Positions 57,787 to 64,000 of a DNA stretch of 64,000 bases are shown one piece after another. Location: NCBI RefSeq assembly GCF_001043955.1, contig NZ_LABZ01000018.1:34454-98453 (forward strand), written 5' to 3'. This stretch comes from Methylobacterium tarhaniae. GTDB taxonomy: Bacteria; Pseudomonadota; Alphaproteobacteria; Rhizobiales; Beijerinckiaceae. A program made the position numbers and the translations under genes. Every line of letters begins with the position of its first letter. Within the stretch, counting starts at the first letter, position 1. Below the pieces are notes generated by a model, which saw nothing but the letters and a program-made list of their open reading frames with translations, was not told the DNA's origin and made no database searches.

Positions 57787-58536
57787 ATGACCTATTGCGT
57801 CGGGATCCTGGTGGAAGAGGGTCTCGTCATGATCGCCGATACCCGCACGAATGCGGGACTCGACGACATCTCGACGTACCGCAAGCTCCACATGTTCACC
57901 AAGCCCGGCGAGCGGGTTCTGGCCCTCGCCTCGGCCGGCAACCTCTCGGTCACCCAGTCGGTGCTCTCGCTCCTGACCGAGGGCGTCGAGGATCCCGATA
58001 CCGGCAAGCCCGAGACGATCTACGACGCGCCGACGATGTTCCGCGCCGCGCAGCTCATCGGCCGGGCGATCCGCAAGGTGCGGGCGATCGAGCGCGCCGG
58101 CTTCGAGGCGGCGCAGCTGCGCTTCGAGGTGTCGTTCCTGTTCGGGGGCCAGATCGGCGACGGGCCGATGAGCCTCTACATGATCTACTCCGCCGGCAAC
58201 TTCATCGCCTGCAGCCAGGACGCGCCGTTCCTGCAGATCGGCGAGCACAAATACGGCAAGCCGATCCTCGACCGGGCTGTGACCTACCGGACCGACATCT
58301 ACGACGCCCTGAAGGTCGGTCTCGTCTCGATGGACTCGACCATGCGGTCGAATCTCGGCGTCGGCCTGCCGATCGACCTCACGGTAATCCGCCGCAACAC
58401 CTGCGACACCGAGGTGCTGCACCGGATCGAGGCCGGCGAACCGTATTTCCACGACCTGCGCGAGCGCTGGTCGGCGGCCCTCCGGGCGGCCCACCGGGCG
58501 ATCCCGCGGCCTCCTTATGGGCCAGGGGTGAAGTAG
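57787..58536 (+). CDS. Anbu-type proteasome-like peptidase
   Basis: 249 residues. Anbu is a bacterial relative of the proteasome beta subunit. The chain begins M-T-Y-C-V-G, giving an N-terminal Thr after Met removal. It continues with VEEGLVMIADTRTNAGLDDISTYRKLHMF, which contains the Asp and Lys that assist catalysis, and later VGLVSMDSTMRSNLGVGLPID. All active-site residues are visible. Association with the ATP-grasp, alpha-E and transglutaminase-like genes matches published gene-neighbourhood analyses that link Anbu to a peptide-modifying pathway. The natural substrate is unknown. Confidence 0.93.
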   Translation: MTYCVGILVEEGLVMIADTRTNAGLDDISTYRKLHMFTKPGERVLALASAGNLSVTQSVLSLLTEGVEDPDTGKPETIYDAPTMFRAAQLIGRAIRKVRAIERAGFEAAQLRFEVSFLFGGQIGDGPMSLYMIYSAGNFIACSQDAPFLQIGEHKYGKPILDRAVTYRTDIYDALKVGLVSMDSTMRSNLGVGLPIDLTVIRRNTCDTEVLHRIEAGEPYFHDLRERWSAALRAAHRAIPRPPYGPGVK

Positions 58537-58666
58537 AGGCGGGGCTGGTTCACCTTTTCCCACCCGCGACCTCAGGATGAGGTCGTGGGTGGGAAAGTGA
58601 AGCTTTCGAGTGGTGATAACCCGGTACTAATATCAACGGTCGAAAGAAAACGACCTTTGGTTCCGT

Positions 58667-58727
58667 TCTCGAATTTTCGTCAAGCCCAAGGTCTCGGGCT
58701 TCTGGGCTCGGCTTCGAAAATTCGAGA
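58667..58727. repeat. 13-bp inverted repeat
   Basis: TCTCGAATTTTCG (58667-58679) is exactly inverted at 58715-58727 (CGAAAATTCGAGA). The 35-base spacer contains its own short CCCAAG...CTTCTGGG-like repeats. It may act as a bidirectional terminator for Anbu and Trm112, or be part of a mobile palindromic element. Confidence 0.6.
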
Positions 58728-58750
58728 TCGGTCATCGGCCCCGTCGATCT

Positions 58751-58836
58751 CGGGCTTGCCCGAGATCGAAGTTGATGCTCGGGCTTGCCCGAGATCGAAG
58801 TTGATGCTCAGGCCTGCCCGAGATCGAATCGATGCG
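58751..58836. repeat. 29-bp tandem repeat with a palindromic core
   Basis: Two identical 29-base units (58751-58779 and 58780-58808), each CGGGCTTGCCCGAGATCGAA followed by GTTGATGCT, and a third, diverged unit to about 58836. Each core (CTCGGGCTTGCCCGAG) is a hairpin. The units are directly adjacent with no spacers. Confidence 0.85.
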
Positions 58837-58878
58837 TCAGCATCCTGGGCCGATGGTATAAGTCACATCGCCCGTGTC

Positions 58879-58908
58879 ATTCCGGGACCACGGAGCGGAG
58901 CCCGGAAT
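58879..58908. repeat. ATTCCGGG / CCCGGAAT hairpin
   Basis: An 8-bp perfect inverted repeat (58879-58886 and 58901-58908) with a 14-base loop containing CGGAGCGGAG. Similar elements are scattered between genes in many Hyphomicrobiales; that statement is from memory. Confidence 0.55.
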
Positions 58909-59077
58909 CCTGAAACTCAGGTGCAAAAGAATATAGCGGCGGGCTGTCCGCTCTGTCCTGAGCCATCAGCGGTTCTGGAACCCGGTCTCCGCTGCGCGGC
59001 CCCGGGAAGATCCTGCGAGGTGGGACGGCAGGTGGTGCATCCCTGCCGCCGAGCAAGAAGCCCGAATCCGCCCGATC

Positions 59078-59281
59078 TCACTCCGCCAGCGGCCGCGCCT
59101 CCTCCGGCAGCATGATCGGGATGCCGTCGCGGATCGGGTAGGCGAGCTTGGCCGAGCGGCTGATCAGCTCCTGACGCGCGGAATCGTAGTCCAGCCGCTC
59201 CTTGGTCAGCGGGCAGACCAGAAGCTCGAGCAGCTTCGGGTCGATGCGGGTGGCCTCGGCGGGGAGGGGGGAATCGGTCAC
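59078..59281 (-). CDS. Trm112 family protein
   Basis: 67 residues. The Trm112p/YcaR signature is [21 protein letters not shown], followed by [28 protein letters not shown]. Only one of the four zinc cysteines of the eukaryotic form is kept (VCPLT), as usual in proteobacteria. In eukaryotes and some bacteria it activates methyltransferases. It is the last of three genes transcribed together with the LON-domain and thioredoxin genes. Confidence 0.9.
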   Translation of the reverse strand: MTDSPLPAEATRIDPKLLELLVCPLTKERLDYDSARQELISRSAKLAYPIRDGIPIMLPEEARPLAE

Positions 59282-59332
59282 GGGTCGTCCTTCCGGTATG
59301 ACGGATCGCGACGGAATAGCCCAAAGCGCGGG

Positions 59333-60001
59333 CTATTGCAGCGTCGGCTCGCTGCCCGATCCCCGCACCAGCTCCATCTCGGTCACGGCGATCAGCACCT
59401 CGGCCCGGGTCTTGAGGTCCGAGGCCTCCAGCATCGCCTGCTTCTCGCGCGGGCCGAACGGGCTCATCATGCACAGGGCATTCACCAGGGCCTCGTTCGG
59501 CGCCTCCTCGATGCCGGCCCAGTCGACCTTGAGGTCGTTGGCGTCGACGAAGTCGCGCAGGGCCTTCAGCACCCCGGCGCGATCCACCGCCTCCTCGCCG
59601 GCGCGGGCGTGGAAGTCGCTCTCGAACGGCGCGAAGGTGACCTTGCAGCGGCGATAGCCCGTGGTCGTGGACATCTCCTCCTCGATCCGGAACCGGGCGA
59701 TGCCGGTGAGCGAGATCAGGTAGCGGCCGTCCCCGGTCTCGGCGAACTGGGTGACCCGGCCGGCGCAGCCGACACGAAACAGCTTGGGCGACAAGGCGGT
59801 CTCGGCGGATTCGACGTCCGGCTGGATCATGCCGATCACCCGGTCGGTGCGCAGGGCGTCGTCCACCATCGCGAGGTAGCGCGGCTCGAAGATGTTGAGC
59901 GGCATCTGGCCTCGCGGCAGCAGCAACGCGCCGGGAAGCGGGAAGACCGGGATCACGGCCGGGCAATCGGCCGGGCCCTTATAGGCGACGTTCATGCTCA
60001 T
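59333..60001 (-). CDS. LON peptidase substrate-binding domain protein
   Basis: 222 residues. Only the N-terminal Lon domain is present: VIPVFPLPGALLLPRGQMPLNIFEPRYLAMVDDAL, GCAGRVTQFAETGDGRYLISLTGIARF, and LCMMSPFGPREKQAMLEA. There is no ATPase or protease part. The start used is the ATG at 60001. Its partner function is unknown; it may be an adaptor. It lies 51 bases upstream of the Trm112 gene. Confidence 0.88.
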   Translation of the reverse strand: MSMNVAYKGPADCPAVIPVFPLPGALLLPRGQMPLNIFEPRYLAMVDDALRTDRVIGMIQPDVESAETALSPKLFRVGCAGRVTQFAETGDGRYLISLTGIARFRIEEEMSTTTGYRRCKVTFAPFESDFHARAGEEAVDRAGVLKALRDFVDANDLKVDWAGIEEAPNEALVNALCMMSPFGPREKQAMLEASDLKTRAEVLIAVTEMELVRGSGSEPTLQ

Positions 60002-60143
60002 CAGCGTCGCTCCCGCGCGGATCGAAGGGGGCCCGGGCCTGTTCGTCTCGGCCCGGGCTCGCACCAGACGTTCTAGGGCGCGGCCCTCCGGCGTGAATAC
60101 CTGCCCGGTGGATTGCCGCGCCGGTGATGCACTTCCGCACGCC

Positions 60144-61067
60144 TCAGGAGAACATCAGGGTCGACAGCTTGCGCCGGCCGCGGATGGTCATCGGGTCCAT
60201 CGGCCCCCAGGCCTCGAACAGCTGGAGCAACTGCTTGCGGGCGCCGTCGTCGTTCCAGGAGCGGTCGCGGCGCACGATCTCGATCAGCTGGTCGACCGCC
60301 TCCTGCTGCTGGCCCTTGGCGTTGAGGCCGAGCGCGAGGTCGAACCGGGCCTGGTAATCGGCGGGATCGGCCTCGATCCGGCGCTGCAGGCCGGCGAGGT
60401 CGCCGAGCGACGCCGCCTGCTCGGCGAGCTCGATCGCCGCCTTCACCGCGGCGATGGCCGGATCCTTGGCGGCCTCGGGCGGGGCCGCCTCGAGGAAGCG
60501 GCGGGCGCCCTCGACGTCGTCGCGGTCGAGAAGGAGGCGGGCGAGCGCCGCGATGGCGCCGGCATGGCCCGGCTCCTGGCCCAGGACCGCGGCGTAGATC
60601 TCGGCGGCGGCATCCGGGTCGCCGGCCTCGGCGGCGCCTTGCGCCTCCGCCATCAGGTCCTCGACCGCGGTCGGCCCGAGGGGGCCGACCAGGCGCTCGA
60701 TGAAGGCCTTCACCTGGCCCTCGGGCAGGGCGCCCATGAAGCCGTCGACCGGCTGGCCGCGCTGGAACGCGATCACCGCCGGGATCGACTGGATGCCGAG
60801 CTGGCCGGCGATCTGGGGATGCTCGTCGATGTTCATCTTGACGAGCTTCACCTTGCCGCCGGCATCCTTGACGGCCTTCTCGATGATCGGGGTGAGCTGC
60901 TTGCACGGACCGCACCACGGCGCCCAGAAGTCGACCAGCACCGGCTGCTGCAGGGATTCCTGCATCACGTCCTGGCGGAAGGTCGCGGTGGTGGTGTCCT
61001 TGATCAGGGCGCCCGCAGGGGCGTTGCCGGCAGAGGCTTGGCCGGCCGCGGGAGTGTCGGTGAGCAT
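60144..61067 (-). CDS. thioredoxin-domain co-chaperone (CnoX/YbbN-like)
   Basis: 307 residues. The thioredoxin domain (about residues 20-125) has the active site FWAPWCGPCKQL and the cis-Pro in IQSIPAVIAF. A TPR-like C-terminal half follows (AEAQGAAEAGDPDAAAEIYAAVL, AALARLLLDRDDVEGARRFL) and ends in the conserved RRKLSTLMFS. In relatives such as YbbN this form protects proteins under oxidative stress with GroEL or DnaK. The CGPC motif here is intact, whereas E. coli YbbN lacks it. The ATG at 61067 has AGGT upstream. Confidence 0.92.
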   Translation of the reverse strand: MLTDTPAAGQASAGNAPAGALIKDTTTATFRQDVMQESLQQPVLVDFWAPWCGPCKQLTPIIEKAVKDAGGKVKLVKMNIDEHPQIAGQLGIQSIPAVIAFQRGQPVDGFMGALPEGQVKAFIERLVGPLGPTAVEDLMAEAQGAAEAGDPDAAAEIYAAVLGQEPGHAGAIAALARLLLDRDDVEGARRFLEAAPPEAAKDPAIAAVKAAIELAEQAASLGDLAGLQRRIEADPADYQARFDLALGLNAKGQQQEAVDQLIEIVRRDRSWNDDGARKQLLQLFEAWGPMDPMTIRGRRKLSTLMFS

Positions 61068-61226
61068 CGATGACCTCGGGAGAACGGCCTTCACGTCGCG
61101 AGCCCGGAGGGCCCGCCGAACAGATGGGGTAGACCGGCCGCCCCGACCAGGGCAAGGCGCGGGAAGCCCGAAAACGCACGGGAAAACAGCGGCCGGGCGC
61201 GCCCGCGCGGCGCGCCCGGCGCTTCG

Positions 61227-62555
61227 TCACGCCACCGCGGGCGATGCCTGGCGCATCCGGCCGATCATCAGCGACATCAGCGCCGCCATCACGGCGGTGA
61301 GGCCGGCGACGAGGAAGGCCTCGAGGTAGCGGCCCTCCGACGCCCGCACCAGGCCGGCGCCGAAGGCGGCGGTGGCGGCCCCGAGCTGGTGGCCGGCGGC
61401 GATCCAGCCGAACACGATCGGCGCGTCGCGCTCGCCGAAGGCCTCGTTGGCGAGGCGCACCGTCGGCGGCACCGTGGCGATCCAGTCGAGGCCGTAGAAC
61501 ACCGCGAAGATCGACAGGCTGTAGAACGAGAAGTCGGTGAAGGGCAGCGCCATCAGCGAGAGGCCGCGCAGCCCGTAATAGACGAAGAGCAGCTTGCGCG
61601 GGTCGTAGCGGTCGGTGAGCCAGCCCGAGCCGGTGGTGCCGATGAGGTCGAACACGCCCATCAGCGCGAGCAGCCCCGCGGCCCGCACCTCCGGGATGCC
61701 CTGGTCGGCGCAGAACGAGATCAGGTGGGTGCCGACCAGCCCGTTGGTGGTGAGCCCACAGATGAAGAAGGTGCCGAACAGGAGCCAGAAATCGCCCTTG
61801 CGGCTCGCCCGCACCAGCCCGTCGATCGCGGCCCGGAACGGGTTGGCACGCCGCGGCGGCTCGGAGGCGGTGCCGGGGGCCGCACCGTAGGGGGTGAGGC
61901 CGATGTCGGAGGGGCGCTCCGGCAGCAGCCAGGCGACGAGCGGGATCAAGGCCGCGATGGCGCAGGCGACGGTGAGCACCACCGGCTGCCAGCCTCCGGC
62001 TTGCGCGATCGCCGCGAGGCCCGGCAGGAAGACCAGGGTGCCGGTGGCGGTGCTGGCGGTCAGCAGCCCCATGAACAGGCCGCGGCGCACCGCGAACCAA
62101 CGGTTGACGACGGTGGCACCGAGCACGATGGCGACGCAGCCGCTGCCGAGGCCCGACAGCACGCCCCAGGTGGCGATGAGGTGCCAGGGCTCGCTCATAA
62201 AGGCGCTCAAGGCGGTCGAGCCCGCCATGAGGGCGAGCGCGCAGAGCAGCGTGCGGCGGATGCCGAAGCTCTGCATCAGCGCCGCGGCGAAGGGGCCGAC
62301 GAGGCCGTAGAGGAAGATGCCGAGCCCGGCCGCGAAGGAGGTGGTGGAGCGGCTCCAGCCGAAGGCCTGCTCCAGCGGCAGGATCAGCACGCCGGGCGAG
62401 GCGCGCAGCCCCGCCGCCGCGAGCAGGCACAGGAAGATCACGCCCACCACCACGAAGGCGTAGTTCTGGCCGAAGGGCCGGGGCCTCGGCGAGGCGGGAT
62501 CGGGTGCAATCGGGGTCGGGGAGGCGAGGCCCCGCGGCGACACGGTCGAACTCAT
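61227..62555 (-). CDS. major facilitator superfamily transporter
   Basis: 442 residues with 12 predicted helices (for example YAFVVVGVIFLCLLAAAGLRAS and LFGTFFICGLTTNGLVGTHLI). The loop GSGWLTDRYDPRKLLFVYYGLRG is the MFS motif A-like element in the second half. The family resembles oxalate/formate-type antiporters (MCT-like). The substrate is not known. It is divergent from a TetR regulator with a probable operator in the 69-base gap, so the regulator most likely controls it. Confidence 0.88.
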   Translation of the reverse strand: MSSTVSPRGLASPTPIAPDPASPRPRPFGQNYAFVVVGVIFLCLLAAAGLRASPGVLILPLEQAFGWSRSTTSFAAGLGIFLYGLVGPFAAALMQSFGIRRTLLCALALMAGSTALSAFMSEPWHLIATWGVLSGLGSGCVAIVLGATVVNRWFAVRRGLFMGLLTASTATGTLVFLPGLAAIAQAGGWQPVVLTVACAIAALIPLVAWLLPERPSDIGLTPYGAAPGTASEPPRRANPFRAAIDGLVRASRKGDFWLLFGTFFICGLTTNGLVGTHLISFCADQGIPEVRAAGLLALMGVFDLIGTTGSGWLTDRYDPRKLLFVYYGLRGLSLMALPFTDFSFYSLSIFAVFYGLDWIATVPPTVRLANEAFGERDAPIVFGWIAAGHQLGAATAAFGAGLVRASEGRYLEAFLVAGLTAVMAALMSLMIGRMRQASPAVA

Positions 62556-62587
62556 GCTGGGACATCCTCCCCGAATCGTGCTAGGAC

Positions 62588-62607
62588 GTTACGTACCGGT
62601 CAGTAAC
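62588..62607. promoter_or_regulatory. candidate TetR operator
   Basis: GTTAC-GT-ACCGGT-CA-GTAAC is a 20-base palindrome with two mismatched pairs. It lies in the 69 bases between the divergent MFS and TetR genes. A repressor bound here could cover both promoters. This is the classic arrangement; binding is inferred. Confidence 0.6.
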
Positions 62608-62624
62608 ATCGTCAAGGGTGAAAC

Positions 62625-63212
62625 ATGGCGGAGGGGCATGACGGGAGCGCACCCGTCCGGGCCGGCGACCGGATCAGGGCGGCCGCCCGCGAGCTGTTCT
62701 ACCTGCGCGGCTTCCGGGGTGTCGGCGTCGACGAGATCGTGGCCCGGGCCGGGGTGACGAAGCCGAGCCTCTACCGGGGCTTCGCCTCCAAGGACGCCCT
62801 CGTGATCGCCTGCCTGGAGGATTACGACGCAGGATTGCACGCCCGCCTCGACGAGGCGCTGGCGGCCCATCCGGACGACCCGCAGGCGGGCCTCGTCGCC
62901 TTCCTCGACGGGTTCGCCCGGCGCAGCGCCCGGCCGGGCTTCCGCGGCTGCGGCCTCACCAACGCCGTGGTCGAGTATCCTGAAGCGGATCACCCGGTGC
63001 GCGCGGCGGCGTGCGAGGGCAAGCGTGCGCTCCATGCCCGCCTCGCCGCGGTGGCCGCCACCCTCGGCGCCCGGGCACCGGAAAACCTCGCCGACGCGCT
63101 GCTCCTCCTCGTCGAAGGCGCCTTCGCCTGCGGGCAGATCTTCGGCGCCGACGGGCCGAACCGCTCCCTCGCCTCCGCGGCCGAGGCGCTGATCGCGGCG
63201 AGCCGGGCGTGA
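62625..63212 (+). CDS. TetR/AcrR family transcriptional regulator
   Basis: 195 residues. The N-terminal DNA-binding helices are GDRIRAAARELFYLRGFRGVGVDEIVARAGVTKPSLYRGFASKDALV, the TetR_N signature. The ligand-binding domain has SARPGFRGCGLTNAVVEYPEADHPVR and a conserved Cys. The ATG at 62625 has AAGGG upstream. Its gene is divergent from the MFS transporter and shares a palindromic operator candidate with it. Confidence 0.93.
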   Translation: MAEGHDGSAPVRAGDRIRAAARELFYLRGFRGVGVDEIVARAGVTKPSLYRGFASKDALVIACLEDYDAGLHARLDEALAAHPDDPQAGLVAFLDGFARRSARPGFRGCGLTNAVVEYPEADHPVRAAACEGKRALHARLAAVAATLGARAPENLADALLLLVEGAFACGQIFGADGPNRSLASAAEALIAASRA

Positions 63213-63382
63213 TGCCAGCATCCCGCGCCGCACGATAGAATTCCGGCAATAAATCGGGGGGCGGTGGGAGCACGGCCTTGATTCTGTCGCCTTGATCGGT
63301 CGATACGCGAGAGTTGACGCCGATCGCGGTCCAAAGCCTCTTAAGGCAGCCTCTGGGCCGCGACCCCCGTGGAGTTGAGCGT

Positions 63383-64000
63383 ATGACCCTCGTACGACGT
63401 TTCCAGGTTGCGCCGGCGCTGGTCCGCCTGATCCGCAAGGAGCGCGGCTCCTCCCGCATCACCGAAGGTTACTTTCCGCCCCAGTCCGGCCGGACCTCGT
63501 TCGTGCGCGTCGATGGCGGCCAGTGCCACCTCGTGCTCGTCACCTCCGACAACGGCTCGTCGAGCGAGGAGCGCACCGAGGTGCCGCGCGCCCACGGCGA
63601 CGCGCTCCTCGACGTCTGTGCCGGCCGCGCCGCCTACGACCGGACCCAGGTCGCCCTCGGCAACGGCCGCGACGCCTTGATCGACCGCTACGTCGCCCCC
63701 GGCGCCGTCGACGTCGTCTCGGTGGTGTTCGACAATCCCGACGAGGCCAACGGTTTCCCCGTCCCGCCCTGGTTCGGCCCCGAGGTCAGCACCGACCCGG
63801 CCTATGAAGGCCGCAGCATCGCCCTCCAGGGCGTGCCGCAGCCCGGCGAGATCGGCCTGTCCAACGCCGCCCTCGACGCCGTGCTCGACCTGATCGAGCC
63901 GCGCTACGGCTTCGGCCGCTACGCCGCGCCGAGCCGCAACGGCGAGGAGGCCGGGGTGGTCAACGCCCTGCGCCGCCTCACCACCGCCCCGGCCCCCGAG
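63383..64000 (+). CDS. CYTH-like domain protein, truncated by the window end
   Basis: An open frame of 206 codons from the ATG at 63383 to the window edge. It reads like a CYTH protein: RRFQVAPALVRLIRKERGSSRITEGYFPP at the start, then VRVDGGQCHLVLVTSD, SSEERTEVPRAHGDALLDVCAGRA and FPVPPWFGPEVSTDPAYEGRSIAL. The usual ExExK start motif is not recognisable, so it may not bind triphosphates in the ordinary way. The function is unknown. Confidence 0.75.
   Translation, partial: MTLVRRFQVAPALVRLIRKERGSSRITEGYFPPQSGRTSFVRVDGGQCHLVLVTSDNGSSSEERTEVPRAHGDALLDVCAGRAAYDRTQVALGNGRDALIDRYVAPGAVDVVSVVFDNPDEANGFPVPPWFGPEVSTDPAYEGRSIALQGVPQPGEIGLSNAALDAVLDLIEPRYGFGRYAAPSRNGEEAGVVNALRRLTTAPAPE

Larger units (their letters stand above)
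58537..59077. other. noncoding region with palindromic and tandem repeats
   Basis: About 540 bases between the convergent Anbu and Trm112 genes, with no plausible gene. It holds a 13-bp inverted repeat, a tandem palindromic repeat and an ATTCCGGG / CCCGGAAT hairpin. These are listed separately. Confidence 0.6.

Noticed and set aside
58751..58836. Regular 29-base repeats that resemble CRISPR repeats in length
   Set aside because: The units are directly adjacent with no spacers, the third copy is diverged, and no cas gene is near. They are a tandem palindromic repeat.

Overview
The window is very GC-rich chromosomal DNA from an alphaproteobacterium, most likely a Methylobacterium-type member of the Hyphomicrobiales (Rhizobiales). 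This is inferred from gene content: lptFG-lptD-pdxA-rsmA, a methylmalonyl-CoA mutase of the kind used in the ethylmalonyl-CoA pathway, dnaG-rpoD, thiOSGE behind a TPP riboswitch, an Anbu cluster, many GTG starts and many 1- or 4-base gene overlaps. No ribosomal RNA, phage structural gene, transposase or CRISPR array is visible. The one compositionally foreign stretch is a low-GC patch at about 48.4-50.04 kb, next to a tRNA-Leu(UAA) gene.

Layout. 0-3.3 kb: two identical tRNA-Leu(GAG) genes, a FliN-like protein, lipB and a soluble histidine kinase. 3.5-15.7 kb: a Tim44-like protein, then an envelope/cofactor operon on the minus strand (lptF, lptG, lptD, pdxA, rsmA), then pepA, a membrane protein and an acyl-CoA ligase. 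15.9-21.3 kb: a tightly overlapping seven-gene minus-strand operon for periplasmic oxidation: 2Fe-2S subunit, molybdopterin subunit, cytochrome c, flavocytochrome-c flavoprotein, SoxX, a variant SoxY, SoxZ. 21.5-31.3 kb: a frameshifted Uma2 gene, an M23 peptidase, methylmalonyl-CoA mutase, DUF817, an HtrA-like protease, small unknowns and an amine-oxidase-like flavoprotein. 31.4-36.5 kb: a methionyl-tRNA synthetase of the zinc-knuckle type behind an apparent attenuator, a methyltransferase, carA and a YqeY protein. 36.7-44.8 kb: chemoreceptor, dnaG, rpoD and an adenylate cyclase. 44.9-47.9 kb: TPP riboswitch and thiOSGE. 48.06-50.13 kb: a small membrane protein, an XRE regulator, a decayed SIR2-domain gene and tRNA-Leu(UAA). 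50.2-58.5 kb: FAD monooxygenase, zinc-finger protein, map, radC, and a circularly permuted ATP-grasp / alpha-E / transglutaminase-like / Anbu cluster. 58.5-59.1 kb: noncoding palindromic repeats. 59.1-64 kb: Trm112, LON-domain and thioredoxin proteins, an MFS transporter with a divergent TetR regulator, and a truncated CYTH-like gene.

The strongest candidates for new biology are: (1) the seven-gene operon, which couples an IorAB-type molybdenum hydroxylase to FccAB-like and SoxXYZ-like proteins without SoxA, SoxB or SoxCD, and whose SoxY ends in AACVEGS instead of the usual GGCGG arm; (2) the metG leader, where a possibly leaderless 23-codon Arg-rich ORF precedes mutually exclusive hairpins and an intrinsic terminator; (3) the transglutaminase-like member of the Anbu cluster, which has Gly where the nucleophilic Cys is expected; and (4) the decayed SIR2-type defence gene beside a tRNA. 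All functional statements are from reading the sequence only; no database search was run.
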